Of a stretch of 64,000 nt of DNA, positions 55,067 through 63,985 are shown in pieces. The stretch is from NCBI GenBank assembly GCA_963780655.1, contig CAWACP010000016.1, positions 1 through 64,000 on the forward strand, written 5' to 3'. Numbering within the stretch: position 1 is the stretch's first letter; each line of letters starts with the position of its first letter. The notes beneath the pieces were generated by a model. The model was not told where the DNA came from. It saw only the letters and a program-made list of their open reading frames with translations, and made no database searches. The DNA is from CAWACP01 sp963780655 (lineage in GTDB: Bacteria; Acidobacteriota; Terriglobia; Bryobacterales; Bryobacteraceae). Both the position numbers and the translations under genes were made by a program.

Positions 55067-57982
55067 ATGCAGCTGGGGGTAACAAGAGCGAGGTGCGAGA
55101 ACGAACCCGGAGTTACAGCGGGGCGCGTCTTCTGGATTACCGGGTTATCCGGCTCTGGCAAGACAACCCTGGGGCGTGAATTGGCGAACCGGCTGCGTGC
55201 GTCCGGGCGTCCGGTCATTTTGCTCGATGGCGACGCGCTCCGCGCAGTGATTGCCGAGGATCTCGACCATAGCGCAGAGAATCGGCGACGGTCGGCGATG
55301 CGCAATGCGCGGTTGTGCCGTTTGGTAGCTGAGCAGGGCGCCGATGTCGTCTGTGCAACCATCTCGCTGTTTCACGGAGTGCAGCGCTGGAACCGCGAGA
55401 ACATCCCCAATTACCGGGAGATCTACCTTCGCGTCCCAATGGACGAGCTGAGCCGCCGGGACGGCAAAGGCATCTACTCGGCTGCCCGACGCGGCCAGAC
55501 GCGCAACGTCGTCGGCCTTGACGTGGCGGCGGAGATTCCAGAGGCGCCGGACCTTGTGCTCGATAATTATGGGGCGCTGGACGTCCGAACGGCTGTCGAC
55601 CGCATTCTGTCGGTATGCGACAGGGAGGTCGATCGGGATGCGGTGCAACAGGCGTGCTCGGTGGCTTTCAAAACAAAGGCGGAAACGCTGGAAGCTCTGG
55701 CGCCCCTCCTGCGCAGCGGGCGCGTCCTGCCGCAGGTCCGATTCTTGGTTGGGGCCTGGCGCTCCGATGCGGCTGCCGTGCTCGCCGCCGTTGCCGCCGC
55801 GCCCTGGGGTTCCGGCCGGCTCATCGTGCGCAGCAGTGCACGTCGCGAGGATGGCGCAGCGAGTTCACAAGCCGGGCGGTACGCTTCCGTGCTCGGCGTC
55901 AGCGGCCGCGCAGAGGTGACGCAGGCAATTGAGCGGGTGATTGACTCTTTCGGCAATGAGGAGAGCGACGAGGACCAGATCTTCGTTCAGCCCATGCTCG
56001 ACCGCGTGGCGATGGCGGGGGTGGTCTTCTCTCGCAGTCCCGGCGGCGGCCCGTATTTCATTATCAATTATGATGACGGCTCCGGCCTGACCCACCGCGT
56101 CACCGCCGGAACGGGTGACAATCTCAGGACTTTTGTTTGCCTCAGGTCGCGACTCGATGGGCGCCCGACCTCGCTGGAACCCGTCATTGCACTTGTCAGG
56201 GAGCTTGAAACTCTTCTCGGGTGCGATGCGATTGACGCGGAATTCGCCATCGGCGGCGACGGACAGCTCTACCTTCTCCAAGTCCGCCCGCTCGCCGTCG
56301 AGCGGTCTGAGCGGGCAGTGGACATAAAGGTCGACGCTGCGCTGACCGATGTCGCGCGCAAGGTAGAGTTGCTCAGCCGCCCGCATCCCTGGTTGCATGG
56401 CGGCCGCGCCATCTTCGGCGTGATGCCCGACTGGAACCCGGCCGAAATTATCGGCGTGCGGCCCGGGCCCCTGGCGTTGTCGCTCTATCGGGAACTCATT
56501 ACGGACGCGATCTGGGCTTATCAGCGGGACAATTATGGGTACCAGAATCTGCGCAGCTTTCCTCTGATGGTCAGCTTTCACGGCCTGCCTTACATCGACG
56601 TGCGCGTCAGCTTCAATTCCTTCGTGCCGCGCGATGTACCCGGCGAGCTGGCCGGGCGGCTCGTAAATTACTACATCGATCGCCTTCTCGCCGAGCCTCA
56701 TCTCCATGACAAGGTCGAATTCGCGATCGTCTTCTCCTGCTACACGCTCGACCTGCCGGCCCGGATGCAGGGCCTCACCGAGCACGGATTTTCAACCGAG
56801 GACCTGGCTGAGCTGGCGAGCGCGTTGCGGCGCCTCACCACTCGCATTACGCATGGCGAAACCGCGCTGTGGCGGCGCGATCGCGCAAAGATCGATGTAC
56901 TGGCGCAGCGCTTTCCGGCAATCTGCAACGCGGAACTCGACAAGATCGCCCGTATTTACTGGTTGATCGAGGACTGCAAGCGGTACGGAACGCTGCCGTT
57001 CGCCGGTCTCGCGCGGGCGGGCTTCATCGCGGTTCAGATGCTCCAGTCCCTGGTCGAGACGGGCGTGTTCAGCGTGGAAGAGCGCGCGAGGTTCATGGCG
57101 AGCGTCGACACGGTCGCCTCGCGCATGACGCGGGATTTCGCGCAACTTCCGAGGCCGCAGTTCCTCGCACGCTACGGCCACCTCCGGCCGGGGACCTACG
57201 ACATCCTGTCGCCGCGCTACGATGAGGCGCCCGACCTGTATTTCGACTGGTCGAGCGAGGGGCCGCCAGCGCCGTCGCCACCACGCTTCACGCTCTCGGC
57301 CGGGCAATCGCGCCTAATCCGCAAGTTGCTCAGCGAACACGGTCTCGATATTGAGGTCCCGACTTTGATGGAGTTCATCGCGGCCGGCATTGAGGGCCGC
57401 GAATACTCGAAGTTCGTGTTCACGCGAAGCCTGAGCCAGGCGCTGTCCCTGATCGGGAAACTGGGCGAGGATCATGGCCTTTCCCTTGACGATTGCGCGT
57501 TTCTGGACTATGACGTTATCCGCATGCTCTACAGCGAAAGCGGTTCGGTTCGTGAGGCGTTGCTCGGGAGCGCAGCGCGTGGAAGAGAGTTTTACGCGCT
57601 CACCCGCAAACTGGCGCTCCCGACGACGATCGCTTCACCCGGCGAGGTGTTCGCATTTCATCTTCCCCCCAGTCAACCTAATTTCATCACCCGAAAAAGC
57701 GTCACCGCGCCCGTCGCCTCGGTGGCCGACCCGCCGGAGAGTTTCGCCGGACGGATTCTTTTCGTGCCAACGGCGGACCCCGGCTTCGACTGGATCTTCA
57801 CGCGCGGCATCAGCGGGTTCGTCACTCAATTCGGCGGCGCCAATTCGCACATGGCCATCCGCGCCAGCGAAATGGAAATGCCGGCGGTAATCGGGGTTGG
57901 AGAAGCTATGTTCGAAAGATGGCAGAAAGCGCGCAAACTGTGCCTCGACTGCACCAATCAGAAAGTCACGATAATTGCATGA
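55067..57982 (+). CDS. Fused APS-kinase-like and L-glutamine-kinase-like (PEP-synthase-like) enzyme
   Basis: Protein of 971 aa; GAGGGA ribosome site 8 bases before the ATG. Residues 20-185 are an APS-kinase fold: Walker A GLSGSGKTT (26-34), LLDGDALR, CATISLF and a REIYLRVPMDELSRRD segment. Residues about 195-420 are a PEP-synthase/PPDK-type ATP-binding domain (RLIVRSSARRED, LYLLQVRPLAVE). The C-terminus is the swivelling phosphohistidine domain with GGANSHMAIRA (H928) and PAVIGVG. C. jejuni Cj1418, L-glutamine kinase, has this PEP-synthase-like plan, and Cj1415, cytidine diphosphoramidate kinase, is APS-kinase-like. Here both lie in one chain, so I infer the first step (Gln phosphorylation on the amide) and the last (3'-phosphorylation of CDP-phosphoramidate). 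A sulfate-activation role is less likely because no sulfurylase is adjacent. Confidence 0.8.
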   Translation: MQLGVTRARCENEPGVTAGRVFWITGLSGSGKTTLGRELANRLRASGRPVILLDGDALRAVIAEDLDHSAENRRRSAMRNARLCRLVAEQGADVVCATISLFHGVQRWNRENIPNYREIYLRVPMDELSRRDGKGIYSAARRGQTRNVVGLDVAAEIPEAPDLVLDNYGALDVRTAVDRILSVCDREVDRDAVQQACSVAFKTKAETLEALAPLLRSGRVLPQVRFLVGAWRSDAAAVLAAVAAAPWGSGRLIVRSSARREDGAASSQAGRYASVLGVSGRAEVTQAIERVIDSFGNEESDEDQIFVQPMLDRVAMAGVVFSRSPGGGPYFIINYDDGSGLTHRVTAGTGDNLRTFVCLRSRLDGRPTSLEPVIALVRELETLLGCDAIDAEFAIGGDGQLYLLQVRPLAVERSERAVDIKVDAALTDVARKVELLSRPHPWLHGGRAIFGVMPDWNPAEIIGVRPGPLALSLYRELITDAIWAYQRDNYGYQNLRSFPLMVSFHGLPYIDVRVSFNSFVPRDVPGELAGRLVNYYIDRLLAEPHLHDKVEFAIVFSCYTLDLPARMQGLTEHGFSTEDLAELASALRRLTTRITHGETALWRRDRAKIDVLAQRFPAICNAELDKIARIYWLIEDCKRYGTLPFAGLARAGFIAVQMLQSLVETGVFSVEERARFMASVDTVASRMTRDFAQLPRPQFLARYGHLRPGTYDILSPRYDEAPDLYFDWSSEGPPAPSPPRFTLSAGQSRLIRKLLSEHGLDIEVPTLMEFIAAGIEGREYSKFVFTRSLSQALSLIGKLGEDHGLSLDDCAFLDYDVIRMLYSESGSVREALLGSAARGREFYALTRKLALPTTIASPGEVFAFHLPPSQPNFITRKSVTAPVASVADPPESFAGRILFVPTADPGFDWIFTRGISGFVTQFGGANSHMAIRASEMEMPAVIGVGEAMFERWQKARKLCLDCTNQKVTIIA

Positions 57983-58593
57983 AATCGGTCGCCGTCACCC
58001 AGCGGGTCTCGATCGTTTCGGCTTATCGAGAGCGCCGCGATTGCCTGGATCAGGGGTGGACTAAGTTCCTGGCTGTCTGCGGTCTGCTTCCCGTGTTACT
58101 CCCCAACGTCACTGAGGCCGCTCTTGCCTTATGCGCATGGGCCGGCATTGGAGGGTTGGTGCTGACCGGCGGCAACGACGTCGCAACGTTGGGCGGTGAT
58201 GCCCCGGAACGCGACGAGGTGGAGAAGGCGCTGCTCGATATGGCCGAGCGGCGCGGGCTGCCGGTCCTGGGAGTTTGCCGCGGAATGCAGATGATTCAGC
58301 AGCGCTTTGGTGTTCCGTTACGGCGCGTCGAAGGCCATGTAGCGCATCGTCAGGTCATCCGAATCGCGGGCGAGCTACAAAACGTCAACAGCTATCATCG
58401 TTTTGGCGCCTTCGAATCCCGGCCGCCGCTCGAGGTCTGGGCGGTCGCTGACGACGGCGTGGTCAAAGCTATCCGCCATTCAGCCGGGCCGATGACCGGC
58501 ATTATGTGGCATCCTGAGCGCTGCGACCCGTTCTCGCCGGCCGACGTTGCGCTGTTCCGCCAGGTTTTTGGAGTCGAACAATGCGCGCGGTGA
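57979..58593 (+). CDS. Class I glutamine amidotransferase-like hydrolase (Cj1417-like)
   Basis: Protein of 204 aa from the ATG at 57979, overlapping the previous stop by 4 bp. Peptidase C26/GATase1 triad: nucleophile C100 in VLGVCRGMQM, H178 and E180 in IMWHPERCDP; TGGNDV supplies the oxyanion region. By analogy with C. jejuni Cj1417, it would hydrolyse gamma-glutamyl-CDP-amidate to CDP-phosphoramidate and glutamate. On its own the family also contains gamma-Glu-GABA hydrolases, so the assignment depends on the operon. Confidence 0.8.
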   Translation: MKSVAVTQRVSIVSAYRERRDCLDQGWTKFLAVCGLLPVLLPNVTEAALALCAWAGIGGLVLTGGNDVATLGGDAPERDEVEKALLDMAERRGLPVLGVCRGMQMIQQRFGVPLRRVEGHVAHRQVIRIAGELQNVNSYHRFGAFESRPPLEVWAVADDGVVKAIRHSAGPMTGIMWHPERCDPFSPADVALFRQVFGVEQCAR

Positions 58594-59360
58594 TTCTCGC
58601 CGCTGGCCGCGGCAGCCGTATGGGGCGCCTCGTCGACGATCATCCGAAATGCCTTGTCGAACTCGCAGGCAAGCCGCTGATCGAACGCCAGATCGCGGCT
58701 CTCCGGCGCGGCGGTGTGGACGAAATCGGGGTGGTGCGCGGCTATCGCGCCGGGACGATCGATTTTCCCGGCCTTTCCTGGTTCGAAAATGAACGGTGGG
58801 CCGAAACCAACATGGTGATGTCGCTCGCGGCGGCCGCTCCCTGGCTGCAGTCGGGGCCGGTTATCGTCAGCTATGCCGACATCTTCTACCGCGCCGAGTT
58901 AGTGCGCGGCCTGGCCGGCGCTCCGGGCCTGCTGACAATCGCATACGACCGGGCCTGGAGACAGCTGTGGAGCAGACGTTTCGCCGATCCTTTGGCGGAC
59001 GCCGAAACCTTCCGGATCGATGCCGCGGGCAGACTGCTCGAGATCGGCGGCAGGACCACACAGATCGAAGACATTCAGGGCCAGTATATGGGCCTCCTGA
59101 AATTCACGCCGCCGGCCTGGAGCGCTGTCGAGAATCTGCTCGGAACCATCGATGCAGCCACCCGCGATCGGCTCGATATGACAGGATTGCTGCGCCGGCT
59201 GCTGGTGGGCCAGGAACTTCCCATCGGTACTTTCGGAACCGCTGGCCAATGGGGAGAAATCGACAATCCGGAGGATCTGGAGCTATACCGGAGCATGGTG
59301 AGAGCGGGGGAACTACTGCTGGAGAATGCGCTTTCGGCCGGCGAGCCGGACACGCCATGA
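58581..59360 (+). CDS. Nucleotidyltransferase (Cj1416-like CTP:phosphoglutamine cytidylyltransferase)
   Basis: Protein of 259 aa. Signature LAAGRGSRMGRLVDDHPKCL (6-25) followed by VELAGKPLIERQ is the NTP-transferase nucleotide loop. FENERWAETNMVMSLA and SYADIFYRAELV hold the metal-site Asp, and QWGEIDNPEDLELY ends the fold. C. jejuni Cj1416 couples CTP and L-glutamine phosphate to CDP-L-glutamine. Short for sugar-nucleotide pyrophosphorylases but right for this role. It overlaps both neighbours (13 bp upstream, 4 bp downstream). Confidence 0.8.
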   Translation: MRAVILAAGRGSRMGRLVDDHPKCLVELAGKPLIERQIAALRRGGVDEIGVVRGYRAGTIDFPGLSWFENERWAETNMVMSLAAAAPWLQSGPVIVSYADIFYRAELVRGLAGAPGLLTIAYDRAWRQLWSRRFADPLADAETFRIDAAGRLLEIGGRTTQIEDIQGQYMGLLKFTPPAWSAVENLLGTIDAATRDRLDMTGLLRRLLVGQELPIGTFGTAGQWGEIDNPEDLELYRSMVRAGELLLENALSAGEPDTP

Positions 59361-60127
59361 GACACGGCGATTTTACGGGACTGGCTGGCGACTTCGCAAA
59401 GTTCCGGCCGGGGTATGCGCCGCAGGTCGCGACTGCAATCGTTAGCTATGTGGCACGCGATGCGGCCGCCATCGATGCCGTGGACATCGGCGCCGGCACC
59501 GGCATCTGGACGCGCACGCTCGCGGACAGGGGCCTGCATTCCGTCGTCGCTGTCGAACCCAACGACGACATGCGCGCGCAGGGAATCGAGGCGTCGCGCG
59601 GCAGAGCGGACATTATCTGGCGCAAAGGCTCCGCCGAGGCGAGTGGATTGCCGGACTGCTCAGCCGATCTTGTCACCATGGCTTCCTCGCTTCACTGGGC
59701 CGATTTCGACAAAGCGTGCGACGAATGCCGCCGCATCCTGCGGCCGGGCGGCGCCCTCGTCGCCCTGTGGAATCCACGCCTGCTCGAGGCCAACCCACTC
59801 CTGGTCGAAATCGAAGCGCGGATCGCGCAGCTCAAGCCCGGCATCCGGCGCGTATCCTCGGGGCGCTCGGGCATCACGGAACGCCTGACCGATATGCTGA
59901 GCGCCAGGCCTCAATTCTGCGACGTGCTGTACCTCGAAGGCAGACATTCGCTGAGCCAGTCGCCGGAGCAGTATATCGGCGCCTGGCGCTCGGTAAACGA
60001 TGTGCAGGTGCAGTTAGGTACGGAGCTTTTCGGCAGGTTTCTGGATTTTGCGGAGAAGCGCATCGCAGGTCTGACCGCAATCGAGACAACGTATGTCACG
60101 CGCGCCTGGGCTGCCCGTCGCGCATAG
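59357..60127 (+). CDS. Class I SAM-dependent methyltransferase
   Basis: Protein of 256 aa starting in the last codon of the nucleotidyltransferase gene (ATGA). Motif I VDIGAGTGIWTRTL (42-55), acidic post-I VAVEPNDDM, motif III/IV MASSLHWADFDKACDECRRI and LRPGGALVALWNP are all intact. In C. jejuni two methyltransferases (Cj1419, Cj1420) accompany the phosphoramidate enzymes; this one may place the O-methyl group. It could instead methylate a sugar. Confidence 0.8.
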   Translation: MRHGDFTGLAGDFAKFRPGYAPQVATAIVSYVARDAAAIDAVDIGAGTGIWTRTLADRGLHSVVAVEPNDDMRAQGIEASRGRADIIWRKGSAEASGLPDCSADLVTMASSLHWADFDKACDECRRILRPGGALVALWNPRLLEANPLLVEIEARIAQLKPGIRRVSSGRSGITERLTDMLSARPQFCDVLYLEGRHSLSQSPEQYIGAWRSVNDVQVQLGTELFGRFLDFAEKRIAGLTAIETTYVTRAWAARRA

Positions 60128-60164
60128 TCAAAGGGACGTTCGCCGGGGAGTGGAGTGGTTAGGG

Positions 60165-62140
60165 TTACTTTCGGTCATTCTCAGGATGGTCGGAATCCAC
60201 GACCATCGGAACGAAGACGGCGGTCCTGCACGGCGGATACGGCGCGGTCCAACCACGCGCGTTATGCCACAGAATCTCGTTGAGCGTGGCCGCCGGTGCT
60301 GCGTCGGGGATCTCGAAGTGCATGGGAGTCGAGGCCAGGGCGGCCTTCGCTCGGCTCCACGCAATGCCGCCGCTGGCGGATTCTCATCGAGCAGCGATTG
60401 CTTCGGTTCGACGGCGCGGTAAGGAGGCGAATCCGGCGTGTTCTGAAAAGCGTTGCGCATGTCGGTCGCTATAAGATCGAAAAGCGAGAGCGGTGGCAGA
60501 CCCAGCATCGATTCGATCGTTTTCAGAATGCTCTGGTGGGCGTAGAACGTCGAATCGATCGCGCCAAGACGTGTCCCGGGACTGACCGCGAGAGCAACAG
60601 TCCCAACGGTGCGGTCAGCAGGCAACTGAATCAGCATCAGGTTCGGCATCGAGCCATGCTCCTCCCACTTCCTCAGGTCATTCAGGAAGATCTGCGCGCG
60701 AATCTGGTCCGGCAGTGCCGTCGCATAGCCGGGGTAGTTGCGCGCCATTATGCGATCGAGCGGAGGAATGAGCGAGTGGTGGTTGAACTCAGATGCAAAG
60801 TCCCCCCGATGCCAGCGAACCAGATATTCACGGCGGCGGTCCAGCGGGATGCCCATCGCCGGCGTGAACTCCCCGTAAACGCGGACGGTCTTCCTGTGGG
60901 CGATCGCTGAATCCCAAAGGAACCCTGCCCGGGACCAGGCAATCGGGTCGGTTCCATCAAATGGATAACTTCGCCCTTCGTATCAAGACCACATTACATA
61001 GGCGGTTGCGTTCGCCTGGGTCAGCCATTGGTGGCCGTCGGCGCTGACGGCGCCAGTGGCGTAAAAGTTATCGAGGAGGACGTACTGATCGGCAAGCCGA
61101 TGCTGGTTCGGAGTCACTTCTTCGCCGTACATGACGAGCGATGGATCGCCGTTTCCCTTCTTCATATCTCCGGGCGCCTGGTCGTATGTACGGTTCTCCT
61201 TGACGATCAGAATTGCGTGCTGGATGCGCGAGGGTTCTCCCGATCGGGACGGGACTGGAACAGGAGTTACCGCCGCCGGGGATGCCGGGACAACGGCTCC
61301 CCTCAACGGCAAACGATTGTTCGCGGAAACCGCCGTTGTGTAATTCGCGAGTTGTGCGGTGTCCGGCAGCTCGAGGATATGAGCGGAGCCGCGCTCCGCG
61401 AAGACGCTTCGTTTACCGGGCCTGTTCTCTCCTGCGCCAACTCCAAAGAGCGTGCCGATCGCCAGATAGTTTCCGCCCGGACTGAGCGCAAGACTCGAGG
61501 GATACCATGCCGTCGGAATGAGACCATCGACAGCTCCCGTGGCGGTGTTGATCTCGGTGACGGCGTTGATCCGCCACAGGAAAAGCGTCCTGCCGTCCGC
61601 GGTCAGAGCAAGAGCGGCCGGCGCAATGCCGTTCACGCGTTGTGCGAACGGTTGGAGGGCAATCGTCCGGACGGCCCTGGCCGCGGCCGGTATCGATTAC
61701 GGAAATCGAATCGCCGTTGGAGTTCGCGACGTAGAGGCGATTTCGCGGCTCGTTCCAGAGCGGGCGGTGGGATGCAGGCCTACCGGAATCTCCGCCGTCG
61801 CCTTCCCCGTGGTCAGGTCGATGCGCGACGCCGTTCCAGTGGCGGCAATGCCACGAGCATCGATTACCAGGCGGTTCTCGGGACGCGTCGAACCGCCAGC
61901 GGTGCGGTTAGATCGCCGGTTCTGGCTGCTCTGCCGCCCCAATTGCTCACCCAGGCGGATCGTACCCGCGCCGTCGATCGCAGCCCCGAATGGCGCGATT
62001 CCCGCCGGCGCTGCGCCCAGCAGTTTTTTGTCGTCGAGGTCCACCAGCGCCAGCCGATTGTCATGTCAGCGGAATGGCCCCCACACGCTTCTGAGTAGCG
62101 ACGCTGAAAGAGCCGGAAGAATACTTGCCCAGGCCGGAGA
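60165..62140 (-). pseudogene. Beta-propeller plus phosphoesterase-family protein, heavily frameshifted
   Basis: Pieces of a YVTN-like propeller (LVDLDDKKLLGAAP, RNRLYVANSNGDSISVIDTG, SLALSPGGNYLAIG) occur in three frames between 62140 and 61450. They are followed by the phosphoesterase domain (ILIVKENRTYDQ, VLLDNFYATGAVSADGHQWL), broken at about 60983, then YPFDGTDPIAW and DIRAQIFLNDLRKWEEHG in another frame. Between PADRTVGT and VALAVSPGT about 45 residues, including metal ligands, are missing. The true C-terminus (LNEILWHNARGWTAPYP, then a stop at 60165) is again in another frame. Dead gene of the alkaline-phosphatase superfamily. Confidence 0.75.
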
Positions 62141-62389
62141 TTATGGCGTGTCTAAGCGATCGCGGAGTTCGAACAGTTCGAGGCTCGGACCCGGTTCTGC
62201 TTTCCGGCGATTGCAACCACCGTCAGAGCGGCTCCGGTCGGGGCATTGTAACGGAGGCTTTGAAATCCAGGCCGGCCCTCCCAATTGTGCACGGCGATCT
62301 GCGTGTTTCGTGGCCAGTTTATCCGAGGGTAAGCGCGATTCGTCGAGAGTAGATTTTCCCGCAACCCACACTCACTTTTGGTACGCGAT
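62141..62389 (-). other. Unassigned 70-codon fragment
   Basis: A minus-strand frame (about 62364 to 62152) reads RINWPRNTQIAVHNWEGRPG and later LTVVAIAGKQNRVRA. It looks like a beta-domain piece of a secreted protein, but I cannot name a family. A parallel frame is open too, so reading frame is uncertain. Confidence 0.25.
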
Positions 62390-63985
62390 TCAACTCAGAC
62401 CGCCATCGTCGAACCCGAGTTTCTCAATCCGTCTTCTTGTTGCCGCGTCCAGCCCGTGGATAAACCTTTCGAATCGGGGGACCCTCTCTTTCACGGCCAG
62501 ATAGCCATACGCTCTGGTTTTCGGGAGACTTAATGACAAGCGGTTCAAATCCAGATCCACTGACATGACGTCGGCGATTCTGCAGAATTCCCGGGATGGA
62601 TCGACCATGAAGTCCTCCAGTCGCAACGCCAGCGAGGCGGCCTGAACATGAAGCTCCGTTTCCTCGACAAACTCCGGAAAGGACAGAAACCGCGGACCTG
62701 GGCAAGTTGCGAAGAAATCCGGATCTCCCTGAGCAAAGGCCTTGAACTCGAAAAACTTCGAATCCAGATCGGCGCACAAGTCATCGCTGTTTTTGTAAAC
62801 AGCCGAGATGCCCGGAATCCTGATGTTCTCGCGAATGTATGTCCGCCACCAGATCCAGTTGGTCAGTAACGAATCGAGGGGATGACGATATATAAAAATC
62901 GAATCGGCAAATCTCGACCTGACGGCTTCCAGTATGCAGCTCGTTACGGCTGGCGATGCCTGTTCGCGAGAAACATGCCTGATTGTGGCATGACCGCTGT
63001 AGATCATGGGCGTCGGACCCGGATGCAAGCGGATCGTATCCCTGAAATATCTCGCTCGTTCCCCAATATTCTGCCTTATTAGTTCATTAAGATACAGGCG
63101 TCCGGTACCGAATAATCCCATTATATAGGCTGTTCGGTCGGTCGCGAAGTCCGTCTCCTCGCAGATCCCGGAATTCTCATGGGCTCGCTCGCGCCAGCTT
63201 GCCACGACCGCGCCCGCGGCGTCTTCGGGATTCGGGATTTTCTGTTGCTGCAAGGCCGTTATCCGCTGGTGAAGGAGCTCGAGCTGCTCGCGTATGGACT
63301 CCGCCTGGCCAGCGCTCCTGTTCTCGGACTGGGCGACGCGAAGGCGGTCAAGCGCCAGGACATTCATCGAAAGGTGGTCAAGTGCGCACACGATTTGTTC
63401 AAGTGATCGGCTCACGGAAGCATTGAAATCGCGCAGTGGACGCGTATACCAGGCCAACAAGCGAGCAAGCGCCTTCTTCACAAGCTGGATCAGGTGATTG
63501 TGCCAGCCTGGAAGCCGGGGATTAACGGCTCCCACCGCATTCCTCAGCCCCTCGAGGCCAGCCGAAGTGCGGAGCAGTTCATCTAAATCGTAAAGCCAGA
63601 CGCAAGGGGCTGCCTGCCGCCTGGTTGCGTGCGATGCCATGGTCACAGTGTAATCGGCTTGTCGCGCACCCGCGACGAGGCGCGGTGCAGTTCCTGAGAT
63701 CGCCCAGGAGCCACCGCCGCCAGGAACTGGCGATTTATAATGTCCGGCGCTCGAACCACGAATCGCAAGCTGCGCTGGAAACGCGCCCCATATGCGTGCG
63801 GCCGCAGGCAGACGGTACTCGATCGGCGGGTACGGCATGCTCGCATACATGTTCTCCGCAAAGCCGGCCGAAGGCAGAGCAGCCAGGGCAGGACGCTGCG
63901 GCGGCTGCGACCACTTTCCGGAGAGCGCCATCCGACAGGCGGCCTCGAGCGCCTGGTCGCCATCGGCGTTCAGCACGGCATCCAT
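62390..63985 (-). CDS. Sulfotransferase-fold protein with N-terminal helical extension
   Basis: Protein of 531 aa if started at the ATG at 63985 (AAAGG 8 bases upstream); a start at 63640 (MASHATRRQ) is possible. Residues about 160-250 are helical/coiled coil, beginning LIQLVKKALARLLAWYTRPL, a phrase seen in polysaccharide-cluster enzymes. The C-terminal part looks like a sulfotransferase: IMGLFGTGRLYLNEL (288-302) in the place of the 5'-phosphosulfate loop and IFIYRHPLDSLLT (363-375) in the place of the 3'-phosphate site (R-x-P-x-D-x3-S/T). It ends in a helical cap. It could transfer sulfate, or, given the neighbouring pathway, phosphoramidate from a 3'-phospho-CDP donor. The gene faces the phosphoramidate operon across a pseudogene. 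Confidence 0.65.
   Translation of the reverse strand: MDAVLNADGDQALEAACRMALSGKWSQPPQRPALAALPSAGFAENMYASMPYPPIEYRLPAAARIWGAFPAQLAIRGSSAGHYKSPVPGGGGSWAISGTAPRLVAGARQADYTVTMASHATRRQAAPCVWLYDLDELLRTSAGLEGLRNAVGAVNPRLPGWHNHLIQLVKKALARLLAWYTRPLRDFNASVSRSLEQIVCALDHLSMNVLALDRLRVAQSENRSAGQAESIREQLELLHQRITALQQQKIPNPEDAAGAVVASWRERAHENSGICEETDFATDRTAYIMGLFGTGRLYLNELIRQNIGERARYFRDTIRLHPGPTPMIYSGHATIRHVSREQASPAVTSCILEAVRSRFADSIFIYRHPLDSLLTNWIWWRTYIRENIRIPGISAVYKNSDDLCADLDSKFFEFKAFAQGDPDFFATCPGPRFLSFPEFVEETELHVQAASLALRLEDFMVDPSREFCRIADVMSVDLDLNRLSLSLPKTRAYGYLAVKERVPRFERFIHGLDAATRRRIEKLGFDDGGLS

Noticed and set aside
55067..55640. Sulfate assimilation (CysC) as the role of the APS-kinase-like domain
   Set aside because: No ATP sulfurylase or PAPS reductase is near, and the fusion and neighbours match the phosphoramidate gene set much better.
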